Assembly (NCBI GenBank): GCA_043820105.1
Contig: JBDREC010000001.1
Span: 53,619 to 117,618, forward strand
DNA from: JBDREC01 sp043820105 [NCBI: Pseudomonadota bacterium]
Lineage (GTDB): Bacteria > Bdellovibrionota_F > JAHFAK01
DNA: 64,000 bases
Direction: 5' to 3'
Shown here: piece by piece, positions 44,462 to 51,347 of the stretch
How positions within the stretch are numbered: position 1 is the first letter of the stretch
Layout of the letters: each line of letters starts with the position of its first letter
The notes under the pieces: generated by a model
Database searches by the model: none
What the model was told of the DNA's origin: nothing
What the model saw: only the letters and a program-made list of their open reading frames with translations
Translations under genes and position numbers: made by a program

Positions 44462-45610
44462 ATGAAGTTATTAAAAATTATCACAATTGTCTCATTTCTT
44501 TTTTTATTACTTTTCCAAATTATTTTAGCCTGTCCTGAATTAGATAAAAAATTAAAAATGCAAAAACAGTGCAAGGTTTTGGTTCCTGATGAAATGCTGG
44601 ATATCAATCCTGGAATTTTGGAACTTTTAGAGGATAAGGGGTATTTCCCCAAAGAAAGGCCTTTTGAAATGGATGAATATCCAGTGGTGCGCAATCGCAA
44701 ATTCCTTACAGCTGACTTCACAGAAATTCCCCAACAACGGTGGGTTGAGGCTGAATATGGTGACAGATATGTGCAACCTGTGTACAGACAGGTTTGTGAT
44801 CCTGATGTTTATGATGATGTTTGGGTTGAGCCAGTATTCAGGCGAGTGTGTACCAAGGATGAATATAGAAGGATATGGATTCCAGCTGAAACCAAAAGGG
44901 TTTGCTGGGATGATAAATACGAAAGAGTTTGGGTTGATCCGGTTTACAGAGAGGAATGTACTCCAGATGTAACAAAACGTGTTTGTCACGACGCTGTTAT
45001 AAAAGAAGTTTGCACTAAAGATGTTTACAAGCAGGAATGCAAGGTTGATCCAAGAACAGGAGAAAGAAAATGCAGGAGGGTACTTGTTAAAAAGGGAAGC
45101 TGCGAAAAGAGAGTGGTCAAAGAAGCTTATTGTGAAACGATAATTGTGCAGAGGGGAGAATGCAGAAGGGTTGAAGTAAGACCAGGGCATTATGAAAACA
45201 GACTGGTAAAAAGAGCCGGCTGTGATGATAGGATTATAAGAGAGGGATATTATAAAAATGAACTTATAAGAAGAGGCGAGTGTCATGATGAACTGGTAAG
45301 AGCCGGACATTATGAAAGAAGGTTAATAAGCAAAGGCATTTGCAGGCAGGTGCTAGTGAAAGAAGGCTACTGGGAAAGAAATGTATTGTTAAAGCCTGCA
45401 CACTACAAAAAACTTCCAAGCAGATTTGCCGCTGAAGTTGTAATGAGTGAAAAAGTTAGCAGAAAAGGAAATGTGTTCAAATTTGATATAGAGAAATTAT
45501 TTGATCCTTTTGTATCTGAGGAAAAAAATAAAGGGACTGCATTGATGGAAGCCCTTATGCAACTTATTTCTTGTGAAGAATTGCTGGCTTTGGAAGAAGA
45601 ATCTGCTTAA
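44462..45610 (+). CDS. Exported Cys/aromatic repeat protein
   Basis: A 382-residue protein with a signal peptide (residues 1-23, ending LAC or just before it). Residues about 80-315 consist of degenerate repeats of two kinds. The first are 14-18-residue units around (R/W)VxPVYRxxC (YVQPVYRQVC, WVEPVFRRVC, WVDPVYREEC). The second are units around (R/E)xVxxGxC/YxxR (VLVKKGSCEKRV, VEVRPGHYENRL, ELVRAGHYERRL). It is rich in Cys, Arg, Tyr and Trp, so disulfide-linked beta hairpins are likely. The last 65 residues are helical and lack repeats. The function is unknown; repeat style suggests a structural or surface protein. Confidence 0.75.
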   Translation: MKLLKIITIVSFLFLLLFQIILACPELDKKLKMQKQCKVLVPDEMLDINPGILELLEDKGYFPKERPFEMDEYPVVRNRKFLTADFTEIPQQRWVEAEYGDRYVQPVYRQVCDPDVYDDVWVEPVFRRVCTKDEYRRIWIPAETKRVCWDDKYERVWVDPVYREECTPDVTKRVCHDAVIKEVCTKDVYKQECKVDPRTGERKCRRVLVKKGSCEKRVVKEAYCETIIVQRGECRRVEVRPGHYENRLVKRAGCDDRIIREGYYKNELIRRGECHDELVRAGHYERRLISKGICRQVLVKEGYWERNVLLKPAHYKKLPSRFAAEVVMSEKVSRKGNVFKFDIEKLFDPFVSEEKNKGTALMEALMQLISCEELLALEEESA

Positions 45611-45825
45611 AGAAGATTTGTCCACATCATTTTTTACTATCAACGCTAGAATTGAAAAGGAATATAAATTTATTGGCATCTAATTATCGAATAACTCCTT
45701 GTCAGCACATTTTTTGAAACGAATTTGAAACAAATTGATTCAAAACTTAAAAAAAATTATAGCCATCCAAATTTAAACAAATAACTTTCACATTGATTCT
45801 AAGAAGTTAAAACTTTTGTTCATTA

Positions 45826-45841
45826 TGGCACAGGCATTGCA
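45826..45841 (+). promoter_or_regulatory. Sigma-54 promoter upstream of the small-peptide gene
   Basis: TGGCAC-N5-TTGCA is a full consensus match with exact spacing. It drives a leader of about 175 nt that carries three hairpins before the gene at 46,028. Confidence 0.85.
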
Positions 45842-45887
45842 ATATCAAAAATCGTATGACTGGTTGGTTTGGGTAAGTGGTATTCCT

Positions 45888-45978
45888 AAAAAGGGATAAA
45901 GCCTTTCCCAATAAAACTCTCCTGTTATGGAGTTTTACAAATGCAGGCGGCTTGTTAATTTTTTACAAATCGCCTGCA
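45888..45978 (+). ncRNA. Structured 5' leader with three hairpins
   Basis: Three successive stems: AAAGG/CCTTT at 45,890-45,906; AAAACTC/GAGTTTT at 45,913-45,936; and TGCAGGCG/CGCCTGCA at 45,942-45,978 with an inner TTGT/ACAA stem. No known riboswitch consensus was recognised. They lie between the sigma-54 promoter and the ribosome binding site, so a regulatory leader or a processed small RNA is possible. Confidence 0.45.
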
Positions 45979-46027
45979 CCCGGTCCTTTTATTAATAAAA
46001 ACTTTTTTAAAAATTGGGAGGTACTCT

Positions 46028-46216
46028 ATGAAAGCCGTAAATATGAAAAAATGTTGTGATCTTGATTATTTTTCATTTTATGAAAAACTTGAACCAGTAG
46101 CAAAAGCAAAAGAAAAAAATAAAGCAATTGTGAAAGCCAGAGAAAAAAGTAATGGTGAAAATATGGGTTCGGATTCTAAAGATTATTACATGCACATGCT
46201 CTATCATAAATTGTAA
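46028..46216 (+). CDS. 62-residue charged peptide under sigma-54 control
   Basis: ATG at 46,028 is preceded at 6 nt by GGGAGG, one of the best ribosome binding sites in the window, which supports real translation. The peptide has a Cys pair near the N-terminus (MKKCCDLDYFSFYEKL), a Lys/Ala/Glu-rich helix (VAKAKEKNKAIVKAREKS) and an aromatic C-terminus (DYYMHMLYHKL). There is no signal peptide or membrane segment. Promoter, structured leader and strong ribosome binding site suggest a tightly regulated, abundant small protein. No family was recognised. Confidence 0.6.
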   Translation: MKAVNMKKCCDLDYFSFYEKLEPVAKAKEKNKAIVKAREKSNGENMGSDSKDYYMHMLYHKL

Positions 46217-46285
46217 GAGCAAGATTATAGCAACATGCACGGATGTCCATCAAAGCAACGACCTCATGAGCAAGGGAGTGGGTGA

Positions 46286-46714
46286 TCAGTGATCTGTTTG
46301 CTCTTCAATTTTATCATCTTTTGATGTGGGAGTTTCTTCATTTTTTTCGTTATTAGAATTGCTGATGCTGGGACCATGTGGAGATTGAAATATAAATAAA
46401 TATAAATTTATACTTAGCCAGAAAAAACAAAATACTAATGTTAGAAATTGTCCCAGAGGTTTAAAAGGACCAAAAATAATTAAGATAATTACAATTATTA
46501 ACCAACAAGCATTAAGAAAGATCCCTGAATATTTTATTTTCTTGTTTAAATCAGGCTTTAGAATGAGATAGATATTTAGACTGAGGAAAAAGAATAAGAA
46601 TATTGAAAAGCAAATTTGATCTAAAGCTAAGGGATGTAAAAAGATCAATAAGACAATGTTCCCCATTATCATAACTACATTGAAAAAAACACCAAGATAT
46701 TTTAGAAACTTCAT
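46286..46714 (-). CDS. Small four-helix membrane protein
   Basis: A 142-residue protein with four hydrophobic helices (about 4-26, 32-50, 60-82, 88-110) and a polar, Glu/Asn/Ser-rich C-terminal tail of 30 residues. A basic N-terminus and an AAGGG ribosome binding site support the start. No family was recognised. It is the last gene before the tRNA fragment and presumably belongs to the core side of the boundary. Confidence 0.65.
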   Translation of the reverse strand: MKFLKYLGVFFNVVMIMGNIVLLIFLHPLALDQICFSIFLFFFLSLNIYLILKPDLNKKIKYSGIFLNACWLIIVIILIIFGPFKPLGQFLTLVFCFFWLSINLYLFIFQSPHGPSISNSNNEKNEETPTSKDDKIEEQTDH

Positions 46715-46832
46715 TTATATACCCTTTATGTAAAGTTATTATCAATTTGATTGAATTATATGTATTGTGGTCAATTTTCAATGAAAGAATAGAAAACTGA
46801 GGAAAAATTTTATCTCAAGCCAAAATCATTCA

Positions 46833-46871
46833 CGCCCCCAATAGGAATCGAACCTATAGCTGAGGATTAGG
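46833..46871 (-). other. 3' half of tRNA-Arg(CCU): probable attachment-site scar
   Basis: Read on the minus strand this 39-nt segment is the second half of a tRNA: CCTAA (anticodon CCT plus loop), the stem half TCCTC, a 4-nt variable loop, T arm ATAGG-TTCGATT-CCTAT and the acceptor half TGGGGGC plus discriminator G. No 5' half precedes it. Tyrosine-integrase elements leave exactly such a copy at the end distal to the restored tRNA, so the element should extend towards higher coordinates. No CCA is encoded. Confidence 0.7.
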
Positions 46872-47103
46872 AATTTGAACGGTTTGCGAGTATAAGGCTC
46901 TGTAATTTAAAGTTTTAAGCAATATTATTAACCAATTAACCATTGTTGTTACTTCATTCTATTTTTAGCTATTATTACGTAATTTGAGGTATTGTTACGA
47001 GTAATTTACGAGGGAAAATGTGTGTTAAAATAATTTCACGGATATTATTGTTCTTGTTGTAACCCTAAATAATTATCAATCAATAAAAAGTGCTAAAAAC
47101 AAA
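46872..47103. other. Gene-free stretch at the presumed island edge
   Basis: About 230 bp between the tRNA scar and the methyltransferase stop codon, AT-rich with GTTACGA-like short repeats near 46,995-47,010 (TTGTTACGAGTAATTTACGAG). No integrase gene or tRNA 5' half was found here. Confidence 0.5.
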
Positions 47104-47682
47104 CTAATATTTTAATAGAATAGCGTTTAGCCACTTTTCTTGGCGATCAGGGCGACGATCATCTGTTAACCATAGTTTTTTTATTGTTACACTTGGTAAA
47201 GATTCTGCTAATGACGTCATTCCCTGTTCATTAAGATCCGTAAAAATTCTACCGTCTTTAACTCTTTCTTGTGTGCCGTGCTTAAAAGAGACATATGCTG
47301 CACCACCTGATTTTAAGGCATTAAGCAGTTTTAACATTATTGCAGATAATTCATTGTGAGGAACATGGAGTAAAGATGCACAAGCCCAGATGCCATCGTA
47401 TATATTTTTTTCGTCTACTTCATTGAATGCCCTTAGATCAATTCTAACTCCTGTTAATTTATTAGCCATCTTCACCATTTCTTCTGAAACATCAAATGCA
47501 CTGATTTTATATCCTTTGTCTAAGAAAGCTTTGCTATCTCTACCTGATCCACAGCCCACATCGAGAATGTAGCCTCCTTTTGGAATATATTTTAAAAACT
47601 CCCGATAGAAGGATTCCATATTAACAGAAACTGTATCGTTAAAAAACTTTTTAGCATTCTGATTATAATAATTTACACTCAT
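47104..47682 (-). CDS. Class I SAM-dependent methyltransferase paired with HNH nuclease
   Basis: A 192-residue Rossmann-fold methyltransferase. Motif I is YILDVGCGSGRDSKAF (~38-53), then acidic VSEEM (post I) and DGIWACASLLHVP (motif IV region). The end RRPDRQEKWLNAILLKY is typical of a TehB/UbiG-like subgroup. It lacks the (N/D)PP(Y/F) motif of DNA adenine or N4-cytosine methyltransferases, so DNA methylation is not indicated. Its ATG overlaps the stop of the HNH gene by one base (TAATG), so the two are translationally coupled. The same pairing occurs in bacterial defence-like loci. The substrate is unknown. Confidence 0.85.
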   Translation of the reverse strand: MSVNYYNQNAKKFFNDTVSVNMESFYREFLKYIPKGGYILDVGCGSGRDSKAFLDKGYKISAFDVSEEMVKMANKLTGVRIDLRAFNEVDEKNIYDGIWACASLLHVPHNELSAIMLKLLNALKSGGAAYVSFKHGTQERVKDGRIFTDLNEQGMTSLAESLPSVTIKKLWLTDDRRPDRQEKWLNAILLKY

Positions 47683-48707
47683 TAGAATATCTCAACTCCT
47701 TGTTTTGGTGGTTCCCATGTGTGAATTAATTGTTGAATTGCGAAATTATATTGTGTTTGCAGAAAAGAAATACGTTTATTTTCATTAATACCCGTTTGTC
47801 TGATGAGGGTTTCTCGTAAGGGGTGGTGGCTATTAATAAGATACTCATTGCGTTTATGCAGTCGTTTAAGCAATTTCAAAGACGGAATTCTGGCAAATTT
47901 CCCGTTCTCTCCTCGATTGCAATCTTGGCATGCTAACACCAAATTCCATATCCCATTTATATTTTTCAAAACAGTATTTAACATCCATGGTAGAAAATGG
48001 TCAACCTCAACATCTATAGTATCAATTCTGGTATCTTTTTCAATCTTGATAGGATGGTAACAATAGAAGCATCGACCTTTCTGGTACCCATTCAGACTAC
48101 TTCGACAGGAAGTTATGGTAACTCGTCTATTTTCATCCTCTGTAAATAGAACATTATTTGCTTGATCGTAATCAACTGTGATAAGTTGACGAGAAATATT
48201 TAATCTCCAGCTTTCTTCAACTAGCCTCCATCTGGATTCAGTTTCATGTATTAAATTTTCAAACTGCATATCTTTAGCTAATTTAAAAAAGTTTTCAGTA
48301 ATTCGGATACCTTGAGACTGTCTGCGTTCATCAATGAAGAACAATTCAGGAACATTTTCTCTGTTTACTATATGAAAAGCATCAATAACATTATTGAAAC
48401 CCTGGTTGACCGTTATCTGGATGAGCTCGTCCTTTGTTATATTATTATTAATATATTTATTACATGCATCAAGAAAGCTGCTTGATTTTGATGTGATCTG
48501 TTTAGGAGAATGTTTTAAATGTTCACATAAATGCCTGCTAAACGGTTCAGCTAATTTTTCCAATGTAACAAGATCATTTTCAATTTTTCCCATTTCCAAA
48601 AGGGCTTTAGCTAAAGCGAACTTATAGGATGCAACATTGCGACCAAAGAGGATAATCGCCCTCCAATAATTGTCTAGAGAGTTTTCTATAAGGTAAAACT
48701 TTGACAT
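47682..48707 (-). CDS. HNH endonuclease with conserved N-terminal helical domain
   Basis: A 341-residue protein. The C-terminal HNH nuclease (about 200-290) has a zinc knuckle CFYC...CQDC and the motif VEVDHFLPW...NLVLACQDCNRGENG (His of DH, Asn of CN/RG; the last His position is replaced as in many HNH variants). The N-terminal 190 residues are helical (NYWRAIILFGRNVASYKFALAKALLEM) and also occur in HNH proteins of defence-type islands. It is transcribed first, followed by the methyltransferase. It is the first gene pair inside the presumed tRNA-Arg island; it may cleave foreign DNA or RNA. Confidence 0.85.
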   Translation of the reverse strand: MSKFYLIENSLDNYWRAIILFGRNVASYKFALAKALLEMGKIENDLVTLEKLAEPFSRHLCEHLKHSPKQITSKSSSFLDACNKYINNNITKDELIQITVNQGFNNVIDAFHIVNRENVPELFFIDERRQSQGIRITENFFKLAKDMQFENLIHETESRWRLVEESWRLNISRQLITVDYDQANNVLFTEDENRRVTITSCRSSLNGYQKGRCFYCYHPIKIEKDTRIDTIDVEVDHFLPWMLNTVLKNINGIWNLVLACQDCNRGENGKFARIPSLKLLKRLHKRNEYLINSHHPLRETLIRQTGINENKRISFLQTQYNFAIQQLIHTWEPPKQGVEIF

Positions 48708-48986
48708 TGGGCTTTGTCTGCTTTTAATTATTATTTGATCTGAATTATATAATATAGTTTATTATCCAGGTCAAATCATAAAATATCTTTTACAAAACAC
48801 TGTATGGCTTTTGCAAGGCAGTATAGCATTTTAATTGTTGTATTAGGTTTCCAAATTCAATTGTATGTCTTATTGACAGTGTTTGTCCGTTATGCTATGA
48901 GAGTTCTCTGTATTTTCTTGAATCATATCTAAAGCAAGAAGGAATTTGAATAAGCTAAGTACTTTTAACTTTTAAAGAGGTTTTAT

Positions 48987-49751
48987 ATGTATAAGTTTAT
49001 TATTTTTCTTCTTTCATCTCTTTTAATTCTATCATGTAATGAAGCAGGCACAACTGATCTAGGGTCTACAAGCGAAGGTGGAGTGACTATTGAGAGCTTA
49101 GAAGGAAATGGCTCTGATTCTGACATATTTATTGATGGAATGACGGTTTTGGGAAGTGGCTTTGATGAAACAGTTGAGGCATTTCTTGATGATGAGTATG
49201 TTGAAACGCTTTACTTAAATGCAAGTGAGATTGAAGTGGTTTTTCCATCAGACATTGTTGAGGGTAAATATGCATTGTCTGTTGAAACTGATAGTGGCAA
49301 AGCAACCACTTCAGTTTACGTTCTTCAGGGAGAGCAAGGAGAAGTAGGAGAGAGTGGAGTAGATGGAGTAGATGGCGTAGATGGCGCAGATGGAGAAGAT
49401 GGTGTTACTATAGAGAGTCAGTATTATTGTGACTCTTCTAGTGATATAGATGATCGGCTAGGCATTGAAATGTTAGGATTAGAAGCTCAAATTATCTTGT
49501 TTAATGATGGAAGTTATTATATTTATTGTTTGTCTTATTTTGAATATACGACATATGAGTTTTGGGATTACACTGGTAATAGTGGATGGTATGCTTCTGA
49601 TAGTGTTGCCGTTATGGAGAATGGAATTTTACACTGTAACTCACCTTATGCTAATGCTTATTATTCAATTGATAATAATACAGTGACATATGAGAATGAA
49701 TCAGATGAAACACAATACGAAACTGTTTCATGCTCCCAAAGATATCCATAA
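48987..49751 (+). CDS. Lipoprotein with IPT/TIG-like domain and collagen-like stretch
   Basis: A 254-residue putative lipoprotein (LLILSC lipobox, Cys at ~18). Residues 35-110 resemble an IPT/TIG immunoglobulin-like domain (DGMTVLGSGFDETVEAFLDDEY, then EGKYALSVETDSGKATTSVYVLQG). A Gly-x-x collagen-like run follows (GEQGEVGESGVDGVDGVDGA, about 111-135), encoded by near-identical GTAGATGGA codons. The C-terminal domain (about 140-254) is acidic, Tyr-rich and has three Cys. It is likely on the outer membrane and surface exposed, inside the island. AGAGG ribosome binding site. Confidence 0.75.
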   Translation: MYKFIIFLLSSLLILSCNEAGTTDLGSTSEGGVTIESLEGNGSDSDIFIDGMTVLGSGFDETVEAFLDDEYVETLYLNASEIEVVFPSDIVEGKYALSVETDSGKATTSVYVLQGEQGEVGESGVDGVDGVDGADGEDGVTIESQYYCDSSSDIDDRLGIEMLGLEAQIILFNDGSYYIYCLSYFEYTTYEFWDYTGNSGWYASDSVAVMENGILHCNSPYANAYYSIDNNTVTYENESDETQYETVSCSQRYP

Positions 49752-49774
49752 TAAATTTTAATAATGATGGTCAA

Positions 49775-50191
49775 ATGCGAATAATAGTTCTTTTCTTGTC
49801 TTTTTTAACGGTACTTGGTTGTGTAGAAACGACAAAAATAGATGTAAATGAATCCTATGAAAGCTATTGCTCAAGATATGTTAGAAGGATTTACACTTGC
49901 AGATATTATTTTGGAATATCTGTATTAACAACATCTGATCAATATACTTTAATGCAGCAATGTGAAGAAGCTAACGCTGAAGAATTTGAAGTATGTAATT
50001 ATGAGAATGAATTTGCTTATGATATGGCTAACACTTTAGAAGAAATGTATGATTGTTTGTCTTGTCAGGAATTTTATGATTTCATGTCGTATATGTATGA
50101 GGATTCAACAACTGATGCTGAATTTGTGGGAGTGTGTGCTACTCAAAGTGACCTGGAAGAGGTTCAAGAACTTATTGAAGAAGAATGTTAA
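49775..50191 (+). CDS. Small Cys-rich lipoprotein
   Basis: The ATG at 49,775 gives a compact lipoprotein signal (MRIIVLFLSFLTVLGC, Cys at 16) and avoids the overlap that the longer frame (from TTG/ATG 49,730) has with the preceding gene. The mature 123 residues are acidic and contain about ten Cys (YCSRYVRRIYTC, MQQCEEA, FEVCNYE, YDCLSCQEF, VGVCATQ, EEEC), suggesting several disulfides. It is unrecognised. It lies 23 bp behind the IPT lipoprotein and is likely co-transcribed. Confidence 0.65.
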   Translation: MRIIVLFLSFLTVLGCVETTKIDVNESYESYCSRYVRRIYTCRYYFGISVLTTSDQYTLMQQCEEANAEEFEVCNYENEFAYDMANTLEEMYDCLSCQEFYDFMSYMYEDSTTDAEFVGVCATQSDLEEVQELIEEEC

Positions 50192-50279
50192 TTTAAATGC
50201 CCATTTGTATGTTTTCTGCACCTTGAGCTTAAATATGCATTTATTGAATTTAGTTTAATAATTTTAGTGGAGAAAGAAT

Positions 50280-50858
50280 ATGAAGAAATATTTTTTGAGC
50301 TTTTTAATTGTTTTATTTCTACAATCATTTAATTTGTACTCATTAGAAGAAGAAATAAATGCCAAAGATGGAAGTTATAATTTTGATCACACATCCTTTA
50401 AGGATAAGGAATTAAATCTTGGGGCTATAATTTCTGAAGGCAGTGTTTCTCCTATGGTAAAATATTGGCCTTCTAGGTATTTTGGTTTTTTAGGCTATGT
50501 TGGTATTTCTAGGGAAAAATATGAGGTTGATTCAAATGAATACATTAATTTAACAAGTTTTGGATTAGGTGGAGCTGCTTTGTTTGGGTTTACAAAAGAT
50601 ATTTTTAGGCCTCATTTAGGGATTGGATTAAATTATGGATTGTCAAATAATTTGCTAACTGAAATTAGAGTGAGTGGATTAGATTTATCTCCTTTTTTTG
50701 ATTTAGATATTCTAGTGTCTGATCGTTTTTGCTTAACTTTGGGCTTATTTGGTTTTTCATATATTTTAAGTGGAACATATGATGATGGTAGTACAGATAA
50801 TATCACGGGTTATGATTTCTCTTTTCTAGATAATGTAACAATTGCATATAGATTCTAA
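50280..50858 (+). CDS. Small outer-membrane beta-barrel-like protein
   Basis: A 192-residue protein with a signal peptide (residues 1-21). The rest is built of amphipathic beta-strands with Gly turns and ends in an aromatic residue (VTIAYRF), the C-terminal signature recognised by the BAM complex, as in small eight-stranded OmpW/OmpA-type barrels. GGAG sits before the ATG. It is the third gene of an exported-protein group with the two lipoproteins. Confidence 0.75.
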   Translation: MKKYFLSFLIVLFLQSFNLYSLEEEINAKDGSYNFDHTSFKDKELNLGAIISEGSVSPMVKYWPSRYFGFLGYVGISREKYEVDSNEYINLTSFGLGGAALFGFTKDIFRPHLGIGLNYGLSNNLLTEIRVSGLDLSPFFDLDILVSDRFCLTLGLFGFSYILSGTYDDGSTDNITGYDFSFLDNVTIAYRF

Positions 50859-51347
50859 GACATTATTTTATTCAATGAAACAAGCAACACTTGTTATTGT
50901 CAGAGTTGTAATAATTTTAATAATAATTATCTGTTAAAAAAGAAATTAGCCACTATAACTAAATGTGGTGCTTCCTCTAATTAGGAGTTTATGTGCATGC
51001 ATAAGATATTTATAGCTTTTATATATATTTTGAGTGAAGATAGTTCCAGAGCAAACCCAATAATATAAAGTTCATTAATGATTACATCTGTTCAACAATA
51101 ATCACACCTCCGTCTTGAATATTGTTTGATAAGTATGCATTTAGCCTCTCTCCACCTATTACATTCAAACACTTAACTTACTTTAATGCCCTCATTCATA
51201 CTATCATGATTTACTTGATTCAAACAATGAATAGAAATTTAAAACCTTGAGTTAAAATATAATATAGCTATAATATCAGAAACTCAAAGCCAAATTGAGA
51301 CATATTTTCCTTGAATTAATTTATTAACTTTAAGGTGAGAGTAAAAC
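50859..51347. other. Gene-free 489-bp gap before mcrB
   Basis: No ORF of coding quality, tRNA, hairpin with U-run or repeat array was seen on either strand. It must hold the mcrBC promoter; AAGGTGAG 9 nt before the mcrB ATG is the ribosome binding site. Confidence 0.6.

Noticed and set aside
44627-45310. Long minus-strand ORF (227 codons) opposite the Cys-rich repeat gene
   Set aside because: It is an antisense shadow caused by the regular codon pattern of the repeats; the plus-strand gene has the signal peptide and promoter.
45877-46059. 60-codon ORF overlapping the structured leader
   Set aside because: It runs through the hairpins and overlaps the 46,028 gene, which has the strong ribosome binding site.
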